Positions 39,193 through 47,148 of a stretch of DNA of 53,547 nt are shown here, one piece after another. The position numbers were made by a program, and so were the translations under genes. Position 1 is the stretch's first letter. Every line of letters starts with the position of its first letter. The notes beneath the pieces were generated by a model. That model was not told the DNA's origin. It searched no databases and saw nothing but the letters and a program-made list of their open reading frames with translations. This DNA is from JAJAZB01 sp964244295 (GTDB taxonomy: Bacteria > Bacteroidota > Bacteroidia > Cytophagales > Spirosomataceae): NCBI GenBank assembly GCA_964244295.1, contig CAXTIG010000048.1, forward strand, positions 1-53,547. Reading direction: 5' to 3'.

Positions 39193-39668
39193 TCGGCGCG
39201 GCGCTGGGCAATTTTTTCGAGTTCTTCGACATCACCCAAATCTTTGGCGCGACCCGTACTCCGTTTTTCACGAATCAAATCGTTCAGGTGAAGCACCCGA
39301 AACGGAACGCCGTCGAACTCGGTTGGCACGGCCCTCTGAAAGCAATCGTTAAACTCCGAGGCGCGAAACGCGTGAAGTTCTTCTCGTGAATCCAATTCAA
39401 AACTGCCTTCGCCAAATTGAAAGGAACTCCAGTCGAAAAGCAGCGGACTGTCTTTTAGAAATTCAGCCCCGGCAACGTCCGCTTCGCGCAAAGCCCTCAC
39501 CAGCCGCTGGCGATTTTCGCCGCCGCGTTCTACCCAAACGTCCAAATCATGCGTGGTGCGGTTATGGCCGTACATTAAGCCCGCGAATCCACCCACAAGG
39601 AGGTAACGGACACCATGTTGGTTGAAGGCACGCAGTAAATCTTGTACGTCCTCGCTGCCAAGATCCAT
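39189..39668 (-). CDS. Nucleotidyltransferase-fold protein (DUF6036-like)
   Basis: The 159-residue protein begins MDLGSEDVQDLLRAFNQHGV. The block RYLLVGGFAGLMYGHNRTTH followed by DLDVWVER has the GG...DxD layout of small nucleotidyltransferases, including the AbiEii-type toxins and antitoxin-side enzymes. The DLDVW pair would bind metal. The rest is helical. There is no partner antitoxin gene next to it, so I would not call it a toxin-antitoxin system. It overlaps prmC by four bases (GTGA). Confidence 0.75.
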   Translation of the reverse strand: MDLGSEDVQDLLRAFNQHGVRYLLVGGFAGLMYGHNRTTHDLDVWVERGGENRQRLVRALREADVAGAEFLKDSPLLFDWSSFQFGEGSFELDSREELHAFRASEFNDCFQRAVPTEFDGVPFRVLHLNDLIREKRSTGRAKDLGDVEELEKIAQRRAE

Positions 39669-39790
39669 GTTGCGGGGTGGATGAGGGGATTGGTGTGGTA
39701 GAACTTGCTGGCTACCTGCATGAGTCGCCTGAAGGCCCTCAGGCGGGAGGTCGCATCAATAACGGTCGGGGGCATGGCCGAGAGCATTCG

Positions 39791-40021
39791 TCAATCCTTA
39801 ATTTCCTCGTAATCCACGTACTCCCCACCCCTAAACGAATCTTTCCGGGCGGGCGGCGTATCTACCTGAGTGCGGCCCTCGCGGCGCTGGGCGGCGCGTT
39901 GCTGCTCGGCCACCTGCCGCTGGGCTTTACTGACCTGGTTGCTGATAAAAAACCGCAACGCCAGCCGCAGCAACGGCGGGACGAGTACGAAAATGAGGAT
40001 GAGCGTGAGAAGAAACTTCAT
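39791..40021 (-). CDS. DUF4834 small membrane protein
   Basis: The 76-residue protein has one N-terminal membrane helix (MKFLLTLILIFVLVPPLLRL) and a polar, Gln/Arg-rich cytoplasmic tail that ends SFRGGEYVDYEEIKD. The ending GEYVDYEEIK is the hallmark of DUF4834, a Bacteroidota-specific family of unknown function. It lies downstream of the Nudix gene, separated by a heptamer stem-loop that touches its start codon. Confidence 0.8.
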   Translation of the reverse strand: MKFLLTLILIFVLVPPLLRLALRFFISNQVSKAQRQVAEQQRAAQRREGRTQVDTPPARKDSFRGGEYVDYEEIKD

Positions 40022-40121
40022 AGTAGAGTAGAGAGTAGAGAGAATAGAGTTGAGAGGATAGAGAAAACATTGGAACCAATGTCTTTTCTCTCAACTCTAT
40101 TCTCTCCTCTCTCTACTCTTA
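40021..40121. repeat. Heptamer stem-loop between the Nudix and DUF4834 genes
   Basis: The words GAGTAGA, GAGAATA, GAGTTGA, GAGGATA on the left pair with TCTCTCAACTCTATTCTCTC on the right. ACATTGG/CCAATGT closes the tip. The arms are about 40 bases each. The left end touches the DUF4834 start codon. Confidence 0.95.
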
Positions 40122-40127
40122 AAAAGT

Positions 40128-40766
40128 TTAGTCGCACAACGCGGCTGCGTTGGGATTTGTTGCAAAAGTAAACATCGTTTCAATCTGTGAAACGGTAGTA
40201 CGGTCGACGGATAGCGAAAGCGTTTGAATTTCAGACCGATGCACCCAGCGTACCTCGCCGATGTCGTGGATGTCGGTCGTAATTTCACCGCCCGTTACTT
40301 CGCAGCGAATGAAAAATTTGTACACGTACCAGGGCTGCGGCGGGTGCGGATGCTGTTTTTTGTCAAACACTGCCAGCAACCGGAGGGGCCGGACGCTGAG
40401 GCCGGTTTCTTCCTGTACTTCCTTCACCGCCACCTCCGAAGGCGAATAGCCCACGTCGGCCCAGCCGCCGGGGAGGGTCCAGCGCAGGCCGTCTATTTTT
40501 TCCTGCACCATCAGAATTTCGTCGGTGCCACGAAACACCACCGCCCGGATGTCTACCTTCGGCGTTGGATATTCGCCCTGCCCGGCGGCGAAGAGCGGGG
40601 CGATTTTTTCGATGGGTTCGTCGGTCAGGTTGCTGAGCATCTGCACGCTGAGGGCGCGAATTTCGGCGTAGCGCTCTCCGTCGTAGGCGCTCTGAGCGTA
40701 GGTGAGGCCCGCCTGAGCAAGGGCGTTGAGGCGCTGGGCGATGCCGAGCCAGTCGGTGGGGTGCAT
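40128..40766 (-). CDS. Nudix hydrolase with N-terminal domain
   Basis: The 212-residue protein begins MHPTDWLGIAQRLNALAQAG, an N-terminal Nudix-associated helical domain. The Nudix box GWADVGYSPSEVAVKEVQEE continues with TG and binds metal through its glutamates. The preceding RAVVFRGTDEILMVQEKIDG and LRWTLPGG match the ADP-ribose pyrophosphatase-like YjhB group. The substrate is probably a nucleoside diphosphate derivative. A strong -7 box ends six bases before the ATG, so its message may be leaderless. Confidence 0.92.
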   Translation of the reverse strand: MHPTDWLGIAQRLNALAQAGLTYAQSAYDGERYAEIRALSVQMLSNLTDEPIEKIAPLFAAGQGEYPTPKVDIRAVVFRGTDEILMVQEKIDGLRWTLPGGWADVGYSPSEVAVKEVQEETGLSVRPLRLLAVFDKKQHPHPPQPWYVYKFFIRCEVTGGEITTDIHDIGEVRWVHRSEIQTLSLSVDRTTVSQIETMFTFATNPNAAALCD

Positions 40767-40771
40767 GGGGG

Positions 40772-40804
40772 CAAAAGTAGCGCGGATAACGTTTTCGGCT
40801 CAAA
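40772..40804 (-). promoter_or_regulatory. Promoter of the Nudix gene, possibly leaderless
   Basis: On the minus strand TTTG (40804-40801) and TACTTTTG (40779-40772) are spaced by 21 bases. The ATG is at 40766-40764, only five bases after the -7 box, where transcription would begin. Confidence 0.65.
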
Positions 40805-40849
40805 CCAGTTGCCTCCTTTTTTCGTAAACTACCCGAAGTTCACGCTCGT

Positions 40850-42352
40850 ATGAAACCTGTTTTTACCAAAAAAAAAATCTGGAGACCCATCGTCCTTGTG
40901 CTGACGTTACTGCTCGCCGGATCGGCGTTGCGGGCGCAGTCGCGCCTCCCGACGGGCTACGCCGAACTTGGTGGGCTGGCTTCCTCGGCGCGGCAAACGC
41001 CGTTCTGGCTACGGGCCAACCAGTTCGGCACCGTGCCGGGCGAGTCGCCAACCGGGACGTTGCGCTTGGGGGGCCGCCTCGACTACCGGAGGGATACGCT
41101 ACCCCGACAGCGGCGGTTCGACTGGGGTTTTAGCGCGGAAGTCGTCGGCAATGGAGGGGCCACGCGGCAACTGCTGCTGCCCGAAGCCTACGCCAAAATC
41201 CGGTACGGTATGGTCGAACTCTGGGCGGGCCGCCGCCGGGAAGTGCTCGGCATCCTGGATACCACGCTGACCTCCGGCGGGATTTCCTGGTCGGGCAACG
41301 CGTTGCCCATGCCGAAAATTCAACTGGCCGTGCCGGAGTACCTGCCGCTGAACTTTCTCGGAAGTTTTGTGGCTCTGAAGGGATTTTACGCCCACGGCTG
41401 GTATAACGCGCCCTACATTCGGGGGGCGTTTCTGCACCAGAAAGCGCTGTACGGGCGGTTCGGCAAGCCCGCCGCGCGGTTGCACCTGCACCTGGGCCTC
41501 GTTCACCACGTGCAGTGGGGCGGTCAGGCCGACTACTTGAAAACCAGTCCCTTCGCCGTAAACGGCAAACTCACCACCGACCTGGGCGACTACCTGCGGG
41601 GCGTGGTGCTGGGCAAAATTTCGGACGAACAACGCAACGGTCGCTACACCGGTTTCGACGGTGAAAACCGCATCGGCAATCACGTGGGTCACTACGACAT
41701 TGCCCTCGACCTGCGCCTGCGCGGCAGTTCACTGCTTTTTTACAACCAGCATCCGTTCGAGGATACCTCCGGGCTGCTGTTTCTCAACCTGCCCGACGGG
41801 CTGTACGGCCTACGCTGGCGCAACGAGCGCGGTGGTACGGCGCGGTTTCAACTGCGGCGCGTGCTGCTGGAATGGCTGTACACCAAAAACCAGGCGGGGT
41901 CGTCGTTCGATATCGCGGGGTCACGCTTCAAGGGGGGCGACAATTACTTCAACCATTCGCAGTACGTGGAGGGGTGGTCGTACTTCGACCGGGCACTGGG
42001 TACGCCCTTCCTGCCACTGGCTTCTGAGGTAGTTCCGGGGCTTCGCGCCGGGTTTTTTTTCCCCAACAACCGCGTCGAAGCCTACCACGCCGGAGCCGAG
42101 GCGCTGCTCGCAGGGCGGGTGTTGATGGGGCTTAAGCTTTCGTACAGTCGAAATTTTGGCACCTACTCCGTGCCGTTTTCGGAAGTCGTTCCGCAATTTT
42201 CTTCCCTGCTCGACGTGCGGCTTCCCGTGGACTGGCTGGGTGGGGCCGACCTGACGGGCCGGGTGGCCTGGGATACCGGGCGGCTGTACCCGCCGACTTT
42301 GGGGGCGTTCCTGGGGCTGCGGAAAACCTGGAACGCCGGGCGGTCTCGCTAA
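40850..42352 (+). CDS. Capsule assembly Wzi-family outer-membrane protein
   Basis: The 500-residue protein has a signal peptide ending near LRAQS, followed by a domain rich in aromatic, Gly and Arg residues and alternating strands, as expected of an outer-membrane beta-barrel. The blocks ASSARQTPFWLRANQFGTVP, LLLPEAYAKIRYGMVELWAG and GRRREVLGILDTTLTSGGIS are typical of the Bacteroidota Wzi family. In enteric bacteria Wzi anchors capsule polysaccharide to the surface. No capsule gene cluster lies next to it, so the glycan bound here is unknown. Confidence 0.88.
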   Translation: MKPVFTKKKIWRPIVLVLTLLLAGSALRAQSRLPTGYAELGGLASSARQTPFWLRANQFGTVPGESPTGTLRLGGRLDYRRDTLPRQRRFDWGFSAEVVGNGGATRQLLLPEAYAKIRYGMVELWAGRRREVLGILDTTLTSGGISWSGNALPMPKIQLAVPEYLPLNFLGSFVALKGFYAHGWYNAPYIRGAFLHQKALYGRFGKPAARLHLHLGLVHHVQWGGQADYLKTSPFAVNGKLTTDLGDYLRGVVLGKISDEQRNGRYTGFDGENRIGNHVGHYDIALDLRLRGSSLLFYNQHPFEDTSGLLFLNLPDGLYGLRWRNERGGTARFQLRRVLLEWLYTKNQAGSSFDIAGSRFKGGDNYFNHSQYVEGWSYFDRALGTPFLPLASEVVPGLRAGFFFPNNRVEAYHAGAEALLAGRVLMGLKLSYSRNFGTYSVPFSEVVPQFSSLLDVRLPVDWLGGADLTGRVAWDTGRLYPPTLGAFLGLRKTWNAGRSR

Positions 42353-42624
42353 AAAAAATCAAAAAATTCTTGCCGGGGTAAAACCGCGATGAAGCGGTTG
42401 CCGTAAATCTGGGCGGTTGACCGGCCCGGACGACTCCGTCGCCGTGTGTCCAAACTGCCCGCCTTCCCGATAAAATCAGTCTGGTTTATGGCGCTAAGGC
42501 CCTATCAACCCGCTGGTTGGTACGCTTTTTTGCGAAACACGGTGCTCTTCTTCCGGGAAGTGATTAACCCCGTTTTCACGGGTCAGTTCTTTCGTTCACC
42601 ATCTCAATTTTTATCAATCAACTC
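42353..42624. other. Spacer with no supported gene between Wzi and DUF4394
   Basis: An ORF at 42446-42670 covers part of it, but the product has no resemblance to known proteins and overlaps the DUF4394 signal peptide. I found no TAnnTTTG box or clear terminator stem. Confidence 0.4.
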
Positions 42625-44157
42625 ATGCCTATCGAAAATTCCCGGAGTGCGCGCCTCGCCGTCCTCCTGACCGCCGCCACGTTCGCCGTCGTTTCGGCTT
42701 GCACCGACCACCGGGTTCCGCCACAGCCCCGCCCCGCCGGGGTATTTTACGGCCTGACCAGTGGCAACCAACTGCTGACGCTGAACACCCAGAGTTCCGA
42801 AACCGCCTCGGCCACCGTGTCAGTTACGGGTTTACAGGGCGGAGAAAACCTCCTGGCCATCGACTTCCGTCCCGCCACGGGGCAGCTTTACGGCCTGGGC
42901 AGCAGCAGCCGGATTTACGTCATCAACCCCGCAACGGGCCTGGCGCGGGCCATTGGGGGCCAATTCTCACCCTTGATCAACGGCAGTGTGGCCGGGTTTG
43001 ACTTCAACCCAACCGTGGATCGCATTCGTCTCGTCACCAACAACGGCCAGAACCTGCGCCTTAACCCCGAAACGGGAGCGGTGATGATTATGGACGGCCC
43101 CATCAATGGCGGCGTGGGCGGTACCCCGTCCATCGGGGCTGTGGCTTACACCAATAGTTTCGCCGGAGCCAGTACCACCGTACTCTACGACATCGACCCC
43201 GTAACCGACCGGCTCTACAAGCAGGATCCGCCTAACGACGGGAAGCTGGTTGACGTTGGTCCGCTCGGCCTGCCCATCACCAACGTGGGCGGCTTCGATA
43301 TTTCGCCCGACAACAGTGGCTCCATCGCTTCGGTGGAATTTGACGGAAAATGGGAACTCGATTACATCGACCTGGCCACGGGCAAAGCCCAGAAACTCGG
43401 CGACCTGCCGACGGGGGGCGTCATTGGCCTCGCCATTCCGACCAACCCCGTGGCCTACGCCGTGAGCGAATCGAACAGCCTGCTGATTTTCAATCCGACC
43501 AACGTGGGTACACCTGCTTCGAGGCCTATCACTGGGTTGGTGACAGCGGGTGAAACCGTCCTGGGCATCGACTTCCGCCCGCTCAATGGGCAACTGTACG
43601 CCTTGGGCAGCAGCAGCCGGTTGTACACCATCAACGCCTCGTCGGGGGTGGCTACGCCGGTGGGTTCGGCGGGGCTATTCACCCTCGCAGGCACCGATTT
43701 CGGGTTTGATTTCAACCCCACCGTCGACCGCATTCGGGTGGTGAGCAACACGGGCCAGAACCTGCGCCTCAATCCCAACGATGGCACGCTTTCGGCCACC
43801 GACGGCAACCTCAATCCCGGTAGCCCCAGCGTAACAGCGGCGGCGTACACCAACAACTTCGTCCCGATTACCCCTCCCGGCTCCACAGTGCTGTACGTCA
43901 TCGACAGCAACACGGACAAACTCTACCGGCAGATGCCGCCCAACGACGGAACGCTGGTGGAAGTGGGCAACCTGAACATCAACGCCGAAGCGGGCAACGG
44001 CTTCGACATCGGTGGTACCAGCGGCACGGCCTACCTGCTGGCCAAATTCAGCCTGACGTCGAGCATTTACACCGTTGACCTGAACACGGGCGCAACGACG
44101 AAAGTGGCTGATTTCCCGATGAACGTGCGGGGAATGGCGGTAGGCCTGGGCTTCTGA
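42625..44157 (+). CDS. DUF4394 lipoprotein with two tandem domains
   Basis: The 510-residue protein has a signal peptide ending in the lipobox VSAC (Cys26). Two copies of one domain follow. The first shows VFYGLTSGNQLLTLNTQSSE, AIDFRPATGQLYGLGSSSRI and FDFNPTVDRIRLVTNNGQNL. The second repeats these as AVSESNSLLIFNPTNV, GIDFRPLNGQLYALGSSSRL and FDFNPTVDRIRVVSNTGQNL. DUF4394 is a beta-propeller-like family of unknown function in secreted and surface proteins. The phrase DRIRxVxNxGQNLRLNP is repeated almost without change, so the second copy arose by duplication. Confidence 0.92.
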   Translation: MPIENSRSARLAVLLTAATFAVVSACTDHRVPPQPRPAGVFYGLTSGNQLLTLNTQSSETASATVSVTGLQGGENLLAIDFRPATGQLYGLGSSSRIYVINPATGLARAIGGQFSPLINGSVAGFDFNPTVDRIRLVTNNGQNLRLNPETGAVMIMDGPINGGVGGTPSIGAVAYTNSFAGASTTVLYDIDPVTDRLYKQDPPNDGKLVDVGPLGLPITNVGGFDISPDNSGSIASVEFDGKWELDYIDLATGKAQKLGDLPTGGVIGLAIPTNPVAYAVSESNSLLIFNPTNVGTPASRPITGLVTAGETVLGIDFRPLNGQLYALGSSSRLYTINASSGVATPVGSAGLFTLAGTDFGFDFNPTVDRIRVVSNTGQNLRLNPNDGTLSATDGNLNPGSPSVTAAAYTNNFVPITPPGSTVLYVIDSNTDKLYRQMPPNDGTLVEVGNLNINAEAGNGFDIGGTSGTAYLLAKFSLTSSIYTVDLNTGATTKVADFPMNVRGMAVGLGF

Positions 44158-44176
44158 AAAGCGGCCTGACCAAACG

Positions 44177-44220
44177 CAAAGCGGGCGTTCCGACACTGGT
44201 CGGAACGCCCGCTTTTTTTG
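44177..44220 (+). terminator. Intrinsic terminator after the DUF4394 gene
   Basis: AAAGCGGGCGTTCCGAC pairs perfectly with GTCGGAACGCCCGCTTT around the loop ACTG and is followed by TTTT. Because the next gene converges, it may serve both strands. Confidence 0.93.
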
Positions 44221-44230
44221 AAAAACACGC

Positions 44231-44818
44231 TTAGAAAAGCTGCCGGATGTCGAGTTGCAATTCGGTCAGTACGGTTGAAGTAATCGGGAACGAAGTGCCC
44301 TCGTCGATGTCGAGTACCGAGGCGACGCAGAACGACTCGTAGCGGCCCGCCTCCGCGAGTACATACACTTCCACCGTCTGATTCTGCGGATCGACCAGCC
44401 AGTACTCGGGAATGCCAAAGCGTTCGTAAATGTCCCGTTTTTTGAAGCGGTCGATTTTCACCGACGATGGTGAAATGATTTCCACCACCAAATCCGGCGC
44501 ACCCCGGATGCCGTCGCGGGTGACGAGGTGCTGCTTCGCGGTGGAGACGAACACCAGGTCGGGCTGGGGGGCGTTGTACTCGTCGAGGGAAACGTCGAGG
44601 GGGGCATAAAAAACCTCACCCAAGTTTTTTTCGGTGACGAGGGTATCGATTGCACGGAGCAGGAGCCTGGAGAGGCGCTGATGTTGAGGCGAAGGAGAGG
44701 ATTTCTTGTACATGGCACCGTCGAGGAGTTCGTAGTGGAAACGGTCGTCTTCGTCGAATTCCATTTCCCTGAATTCCCGGTATGTCAACTTCTGGAGGGC
44801 GAGGGCTTCCATCGGCAA
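44231..44818 (-). CDS. Uma2-family endonuclease-fold protein, copy 1
   Basis: The 195-residue protein begins MPMEALALQKLTYREFREME. YELLDGAMYKKSSPSPQHQR, QPDLVFVS and APDLVVEIISPSSVKIDRF lead to RDIYERFGIPEYWLVDPQNQ, the typical Uma2 (DUF820) series of a restriction-endonuclease-like fold with the acidic ExK-like site. The members of this family are common in Bacteroidota and Cyanobacteria, and their biological role is not settled. The second methionine at 44812 is an alternative start. A TATTTTTG box lies 17 bases before the start. Confidence 0.9.
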   Translation of the reverse strand: MPMEALALQKLTYREFREMEFDEDDRFHYELLDGAMYKKSSPSPQHQRLSRLLLRAIDTLVTEKNLGEVFYAPLDVSLDEYNAPQPDLVFVSTAKQHLVTRDGIRGAPDLVVEIISPSSVKIDRFKKRDIYERFGIPEYWLVDPQNQTVEVYVLAEAGRYESFCVASVLDIDEGTSFPITSTVLTELQLDIRQLF

Positions 44819-44834
44819 GGGGCTGAGGTGTATC

Positions 44835-44842
44835 CAAAAATA
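44835..44842 (-). promoter_or_regulatory. Candidate -7 element of the first Uma2 gene
   Basis: TATTTTTG on the minus strand matches TAnnTTTG and lies 17 bases before the start. No -33 partner at the right distance is visible. Confidence 0.4.
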
Positions 44843-44850
44843 CGATCGAA

Positions 44851-44898
44851 AGTTTTTAGTTTACGGTTTCCAGTTTTCAGTTGCTGCACTGAAAACTA
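44851..44898. repeat. Heptamer stem-loop at the end of the aldo/keto reductase gene
   Basis: The words GTTTTTA, GTTTACG, GTTTCCA, GTTTTCA pair with ACTGAAAACTAAAAC on the right. The right arm contains the stop codon of the reductase gene (44896-44898). Confidence 0.85.
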
Positions 44899-45711
44899 AA
44901 ACGCCATCGGGTCCCAGGCCACGCGGGTGTTGTCGTGCCAGGTGTTCATGGCGGCCATTTCTTCACTTGTCAATTCAAAATCGAACACCTCGAAATTTTC
45001 CCGAATCCCCTCGCGCCGCACCGACTTCGGAATCGTTACCAAGCCCTGCTGGAGCGACCATCGCACCAGCACCTGAAAGGTGGTTTTGCCGTGCCGCTCG
45101 GCGATGGTGACCAGGCGCGGGTCGGTTTGCTTTTGCCCCCGCACCAGTGGCGCGTAGCCTTCGGGCTGGATGCCTCTGGCCCGGCAATAGTCCACCACGC
45201 CGGGCGGGTTGCAGTACGGGCTAAACTCAAACTGATTGACGGCGGGCGTGATTTCGGCGGTTTCTAAAAGTTCGTCCAGGTGCGGTGGGTAGTAGTTGGA
45301 AACGCCAACAGCGCGGACGCGGCCTTCGGCATAGAGCCGTTCGAGCGCCTGCCAGGTCTGGCGACGCGTTTCCCGAACGGGCCAGTGAACGAGGTACAAA
45401 TCCACTGCGTCCAGTCCCAGCTTTTCGAGGCTGCGGTCGTAGGCTCGGAGGGTGGACTCGAAACCCTGGTCGTCGTTCCAGACTTTGGTGGTGAGGAACA
45501 CCTCCCCACGCAGCAGACCACTCGCCCGCAGGGCCGCGCCTACCTCGCGCTCGTTGCCGTAAATGCTCGCCGTGTCGAGGAGGCGGCAACCCGCTTCAAG
45601 CGCCCACTCCACGGCCTGCTGGACTTCGTTGTTGTGGCGCGGGGCGTACACGCCGAGGCCGAGAAGCGGCATTTCGACGCCGTTGTTGAGGGTGATGGTG
45701 GGGAAAGACAT
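44896..45711 (-). CDS. Aldo/keto reductase
   Basis: The 271-residue NADPH-dependent enzyme begins MSFPTITLNNGVEMPLLGLG. The catalytic Asp and Tyr lie in LLDTASIYGNE, the Lys in TKVWN, and the His in YLVHWP. IPKSVRREGIRENFEVFDFE is the cofactor-binding tail. The family reduces aldehydes or ketones of many kinds; 2,5-diketo-D-gluconate reductase-like enzymes are the nearest pattern. The substrate cannot be told. The start at 45711 is supported by the family start; the frame is open to 45747. Confidence 0.93.
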   Translation of the reverse strand: MSFPTITLNNGVEMPLLGLGVYAPRHNNEVQQAVEWALEAGCRLLDTASIYGNEREVGAALRASGLLRGEVFLTTKVWNDDQGFESTLRAYDRSLEKLGLDAVDLYLVHWPVRETRRQTWQALERLYAEGRVRAVGVSNYYPPHLDELLETAEITPAVNQFEFSPYCNPPGVVDYCRARGIQPEGYAPLVRGQKQTDPRLVTIAERHGKTTFQVLVRWSLQQGLVTIPKSVRREGIRENFEVFDFELTSEEMAAMNTWHDNTRVAWDPMAF

Positions 45712-45760
45712 CGTTGAAAAGCGTTTGGGCGAAGTAACGACCCCCACCCGAAAGTTTCTC

Positions 45761-45768
45761 TATCTTTG
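45761..45768 (+). promoter_or_regulatory. Candidate -7 element of the second Uma2 gene
   Basis: TATCTTTG matches TAnnTTTG and lies 23 bases before the ATG at 45792. No clear -33 box is visible. Confidence 0.45.
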
Positions 45769-45791
45769 GTTATCAACTGACGAATAAAGCC

Positions 45792-46346
45792 ATGCTACCA
45801 GTCATCGAAGCGTTGCCCGTTTTCAAGACTGTCGAGGAATTCGAGCGGTGGGACCGGCGGCATTCGATGGATGGCAATTACGAATTTGTTTGGGGAAGGT
45901 TGATTCGGAAGGAGTCCGTTAAGCAGACGGAGGCATACCTGTACGCGTTTCTGTTCCGACGTTTTTTTCAAACGACGGCTTTCCAACGCGGTGACGTACT
46001 GATGGCGAAAACGGATTCGTACGTAGATGAATTTCGGAAGCGAATTCCTGACCTGACGTATTTTTCAATGAACCAGTTGCAGGCCATTCGCGAGGGAAAC
46101 CGGGTCGGCACGGTGTTCGCCATCGAGATTTTATCTTCTACCGAAACGCACGGGGATGTCTTGGAAAGGCTGCAAGATTACTTCGACGGCGGGGCGCAAC
46201 TGGTCTGGTACATCGCTCCGAAACGCCAAAAAATCTACGTGTACACCTCCCCGGACGAATCGAAGGCGTACAAAGGCAGCGAGATGATTTCCGCCGCGCC
46301 CATCGTGCCGGATTTTCAGTTTGTGGTGGGGGAGTTGTTGGCGTGA
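45792..46346 (+). CDS. Uma2-family endonuclease-fold protein, copy 2
   Basis: The 184-residue protein begins MLPVIEALPVFKTVEEFERW. It has the family pattern YEFVWGRLIRKES, RIPDLTYFSMNQLQAI and FAIEILSSTETHGDVLERLQ followed by DYFDGGAQLVWYIAPKRQKI. It is quite different in sequence from the first and third copies, so these are not recent duplicates. It is divergent from the aldo/keto reductase gene, and the 80-base spacer holds its -7 box. Confidence 0.85.
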   Translation: MLPVIEALPVFKTVEEFERWDRRHSMDGNYEFVWGRLIRKESVKQTEAYLYAFLFRRFFQTTAFQRGDVLMAKTDSYVDEFRKRIPDLTYFSMNQLQAIREGNRVGTVFAIEILSSTETHGDVLERLQDYFDGGAQLVWYIAPKRQKIYVYTSPDESKAYKGSEMISAAPIVPDFQFVVGELLA

Positions 46347-46441
46347 GTCGCAAAAAAAGGAAACCCCGAACTGCTTAATGGGCGGTTCCGGGTTTCGCTT
46401 CGAACCAAACACAGGCATACCATCGATCTGACTTGGAAACC

Positions 46442-47017
46442 TTACAATGGTTGCAAATCAAGTTCGAACCCTGGTAAAACGTCTTCCCCCCACAACACTG
46501 ATTCCTGAAAGGCAATCGTTTCGACCTCCCGCTCCGGGTGATACACGTAGGCTTTCCGCTCTTTAGGATCAATTAGCCAGCCCAACCGACAGCCGTTCGA
46601 TACCCATTCCTTCATCTTTCCTTTCAAACTTTTCAGCGAATCGGTTTCTGAACGGAGTTCAATTACAAAGTCTGGACAGAGTGGCGGAAATTGTCGCCGT
46701 TCTTTTTCGCTCAGGGCTTCCCATCGCCCCCGACTTACCCAGGCAGCATCGGGTGAACGCATAGCAGTGCTGGGCAAGCGGAATGTGGTGGAAGAATCGA
46801 ACACCACGCCGGTTTTCGACAGCCGATTCCAGTAATTGAGTTGAAAATTGATTTCCGAGTTACGCAACCCGGTCGTTCCTCCGGTGTTTGGCATGAGAAT
46901 CAATTGCCCCTCGGCGTTGCGTTCAAAGGTTAGGCTGGGGTTGTCAAGGCAGAAATAGTAAAATTCCTCATCGCTAAACCCCTCCACGTGTCGGAACGAG
47001 AGCGTAATGGCTTCCAT
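46442..47017 (-). CDS. Uma2-family endonuclease-fold protein, copy 3
   Basis: The 191-residue protein begins MEAITLSFRHVEGFSDEEFY. It shows LTFERNAEGQLILMPNTGGT, RSPDAAWVSRGRWEAL, CPDFVIELRSETDSLKSLKG and NGCRLGWLIDPKERKAYVYH, a clear Uma2 pattern with intact Asp and Glu in the PDxxIE motif. It is convergent with copy 2 and lies upstream of carB on the plus-strand map. A TAGATTTG box is 24 bases upstream. Confidence 0.9.
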   Translation of the reverse strand: MEAITLSFRHVEGFSDEEFYYFCLDNPSLTFERNAEGQLILMPNTGGTTGLRNSEINFQLNYWNRLSKTGVVFDSSTTFRLPSTAMRSPDAAWVSRGRWEALSEKERRQFPPLCPDFVIELRSETDSLKSLKGKMKEWVSNGCRLGWLIDPKERKAYVYHPEREVETIAFQESVLWGEDVLPGFELDLQPL

Positions 47018-47040
47018 CGCTGCGTTGGTTTTCTTTTTCT

Positions 47041-47048
47041 CAAATCTA
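47041..47048 (-). promoter_or_regulatory. Candidate -7 element of the third Uma2 gene
   Basis: TAGATTTG on the minus strand fits TAnnTTTG and lies 24 bases before the start. No -33 TTG is seen. Confidence 0.4.
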
Positions 47049-47085
47049 CAAATAGCCAGTCGAAACCTAAAAAATCTGCTTCCAA

Positions 47086-47148
47086 GCGGCTGTTCCTCAG
47101 CGGCTGTTCTTAAGCAGGTAATCCTTACCGGCTGTTCCTCAGCGGCTC
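47086..47148. repeat. Direct repeat of 19 bases next to the carB stop
   Basis: CGGCTGTTCCTCAGCGGCT occurs at 47087-47105 and 47129-47147, with related half copies between. The second copy covers the carB stop codon (47139-47141). It is a small tandem duplication. Confidence 0.8.

Noticed and set aside
39189..39668. Toxin-antitoxin system around the nucleotidyltransferase-like gene
   Set aside because: No partner gene is adjacent; the neighbour is prmC, a housekeeping gene.
42446..42670. 74-codon ORF between Wzi and DUF4394
   Set aside because: It overlaps the signal peptide of the DUF4394 gene in another frame and has no recognisable sequence.
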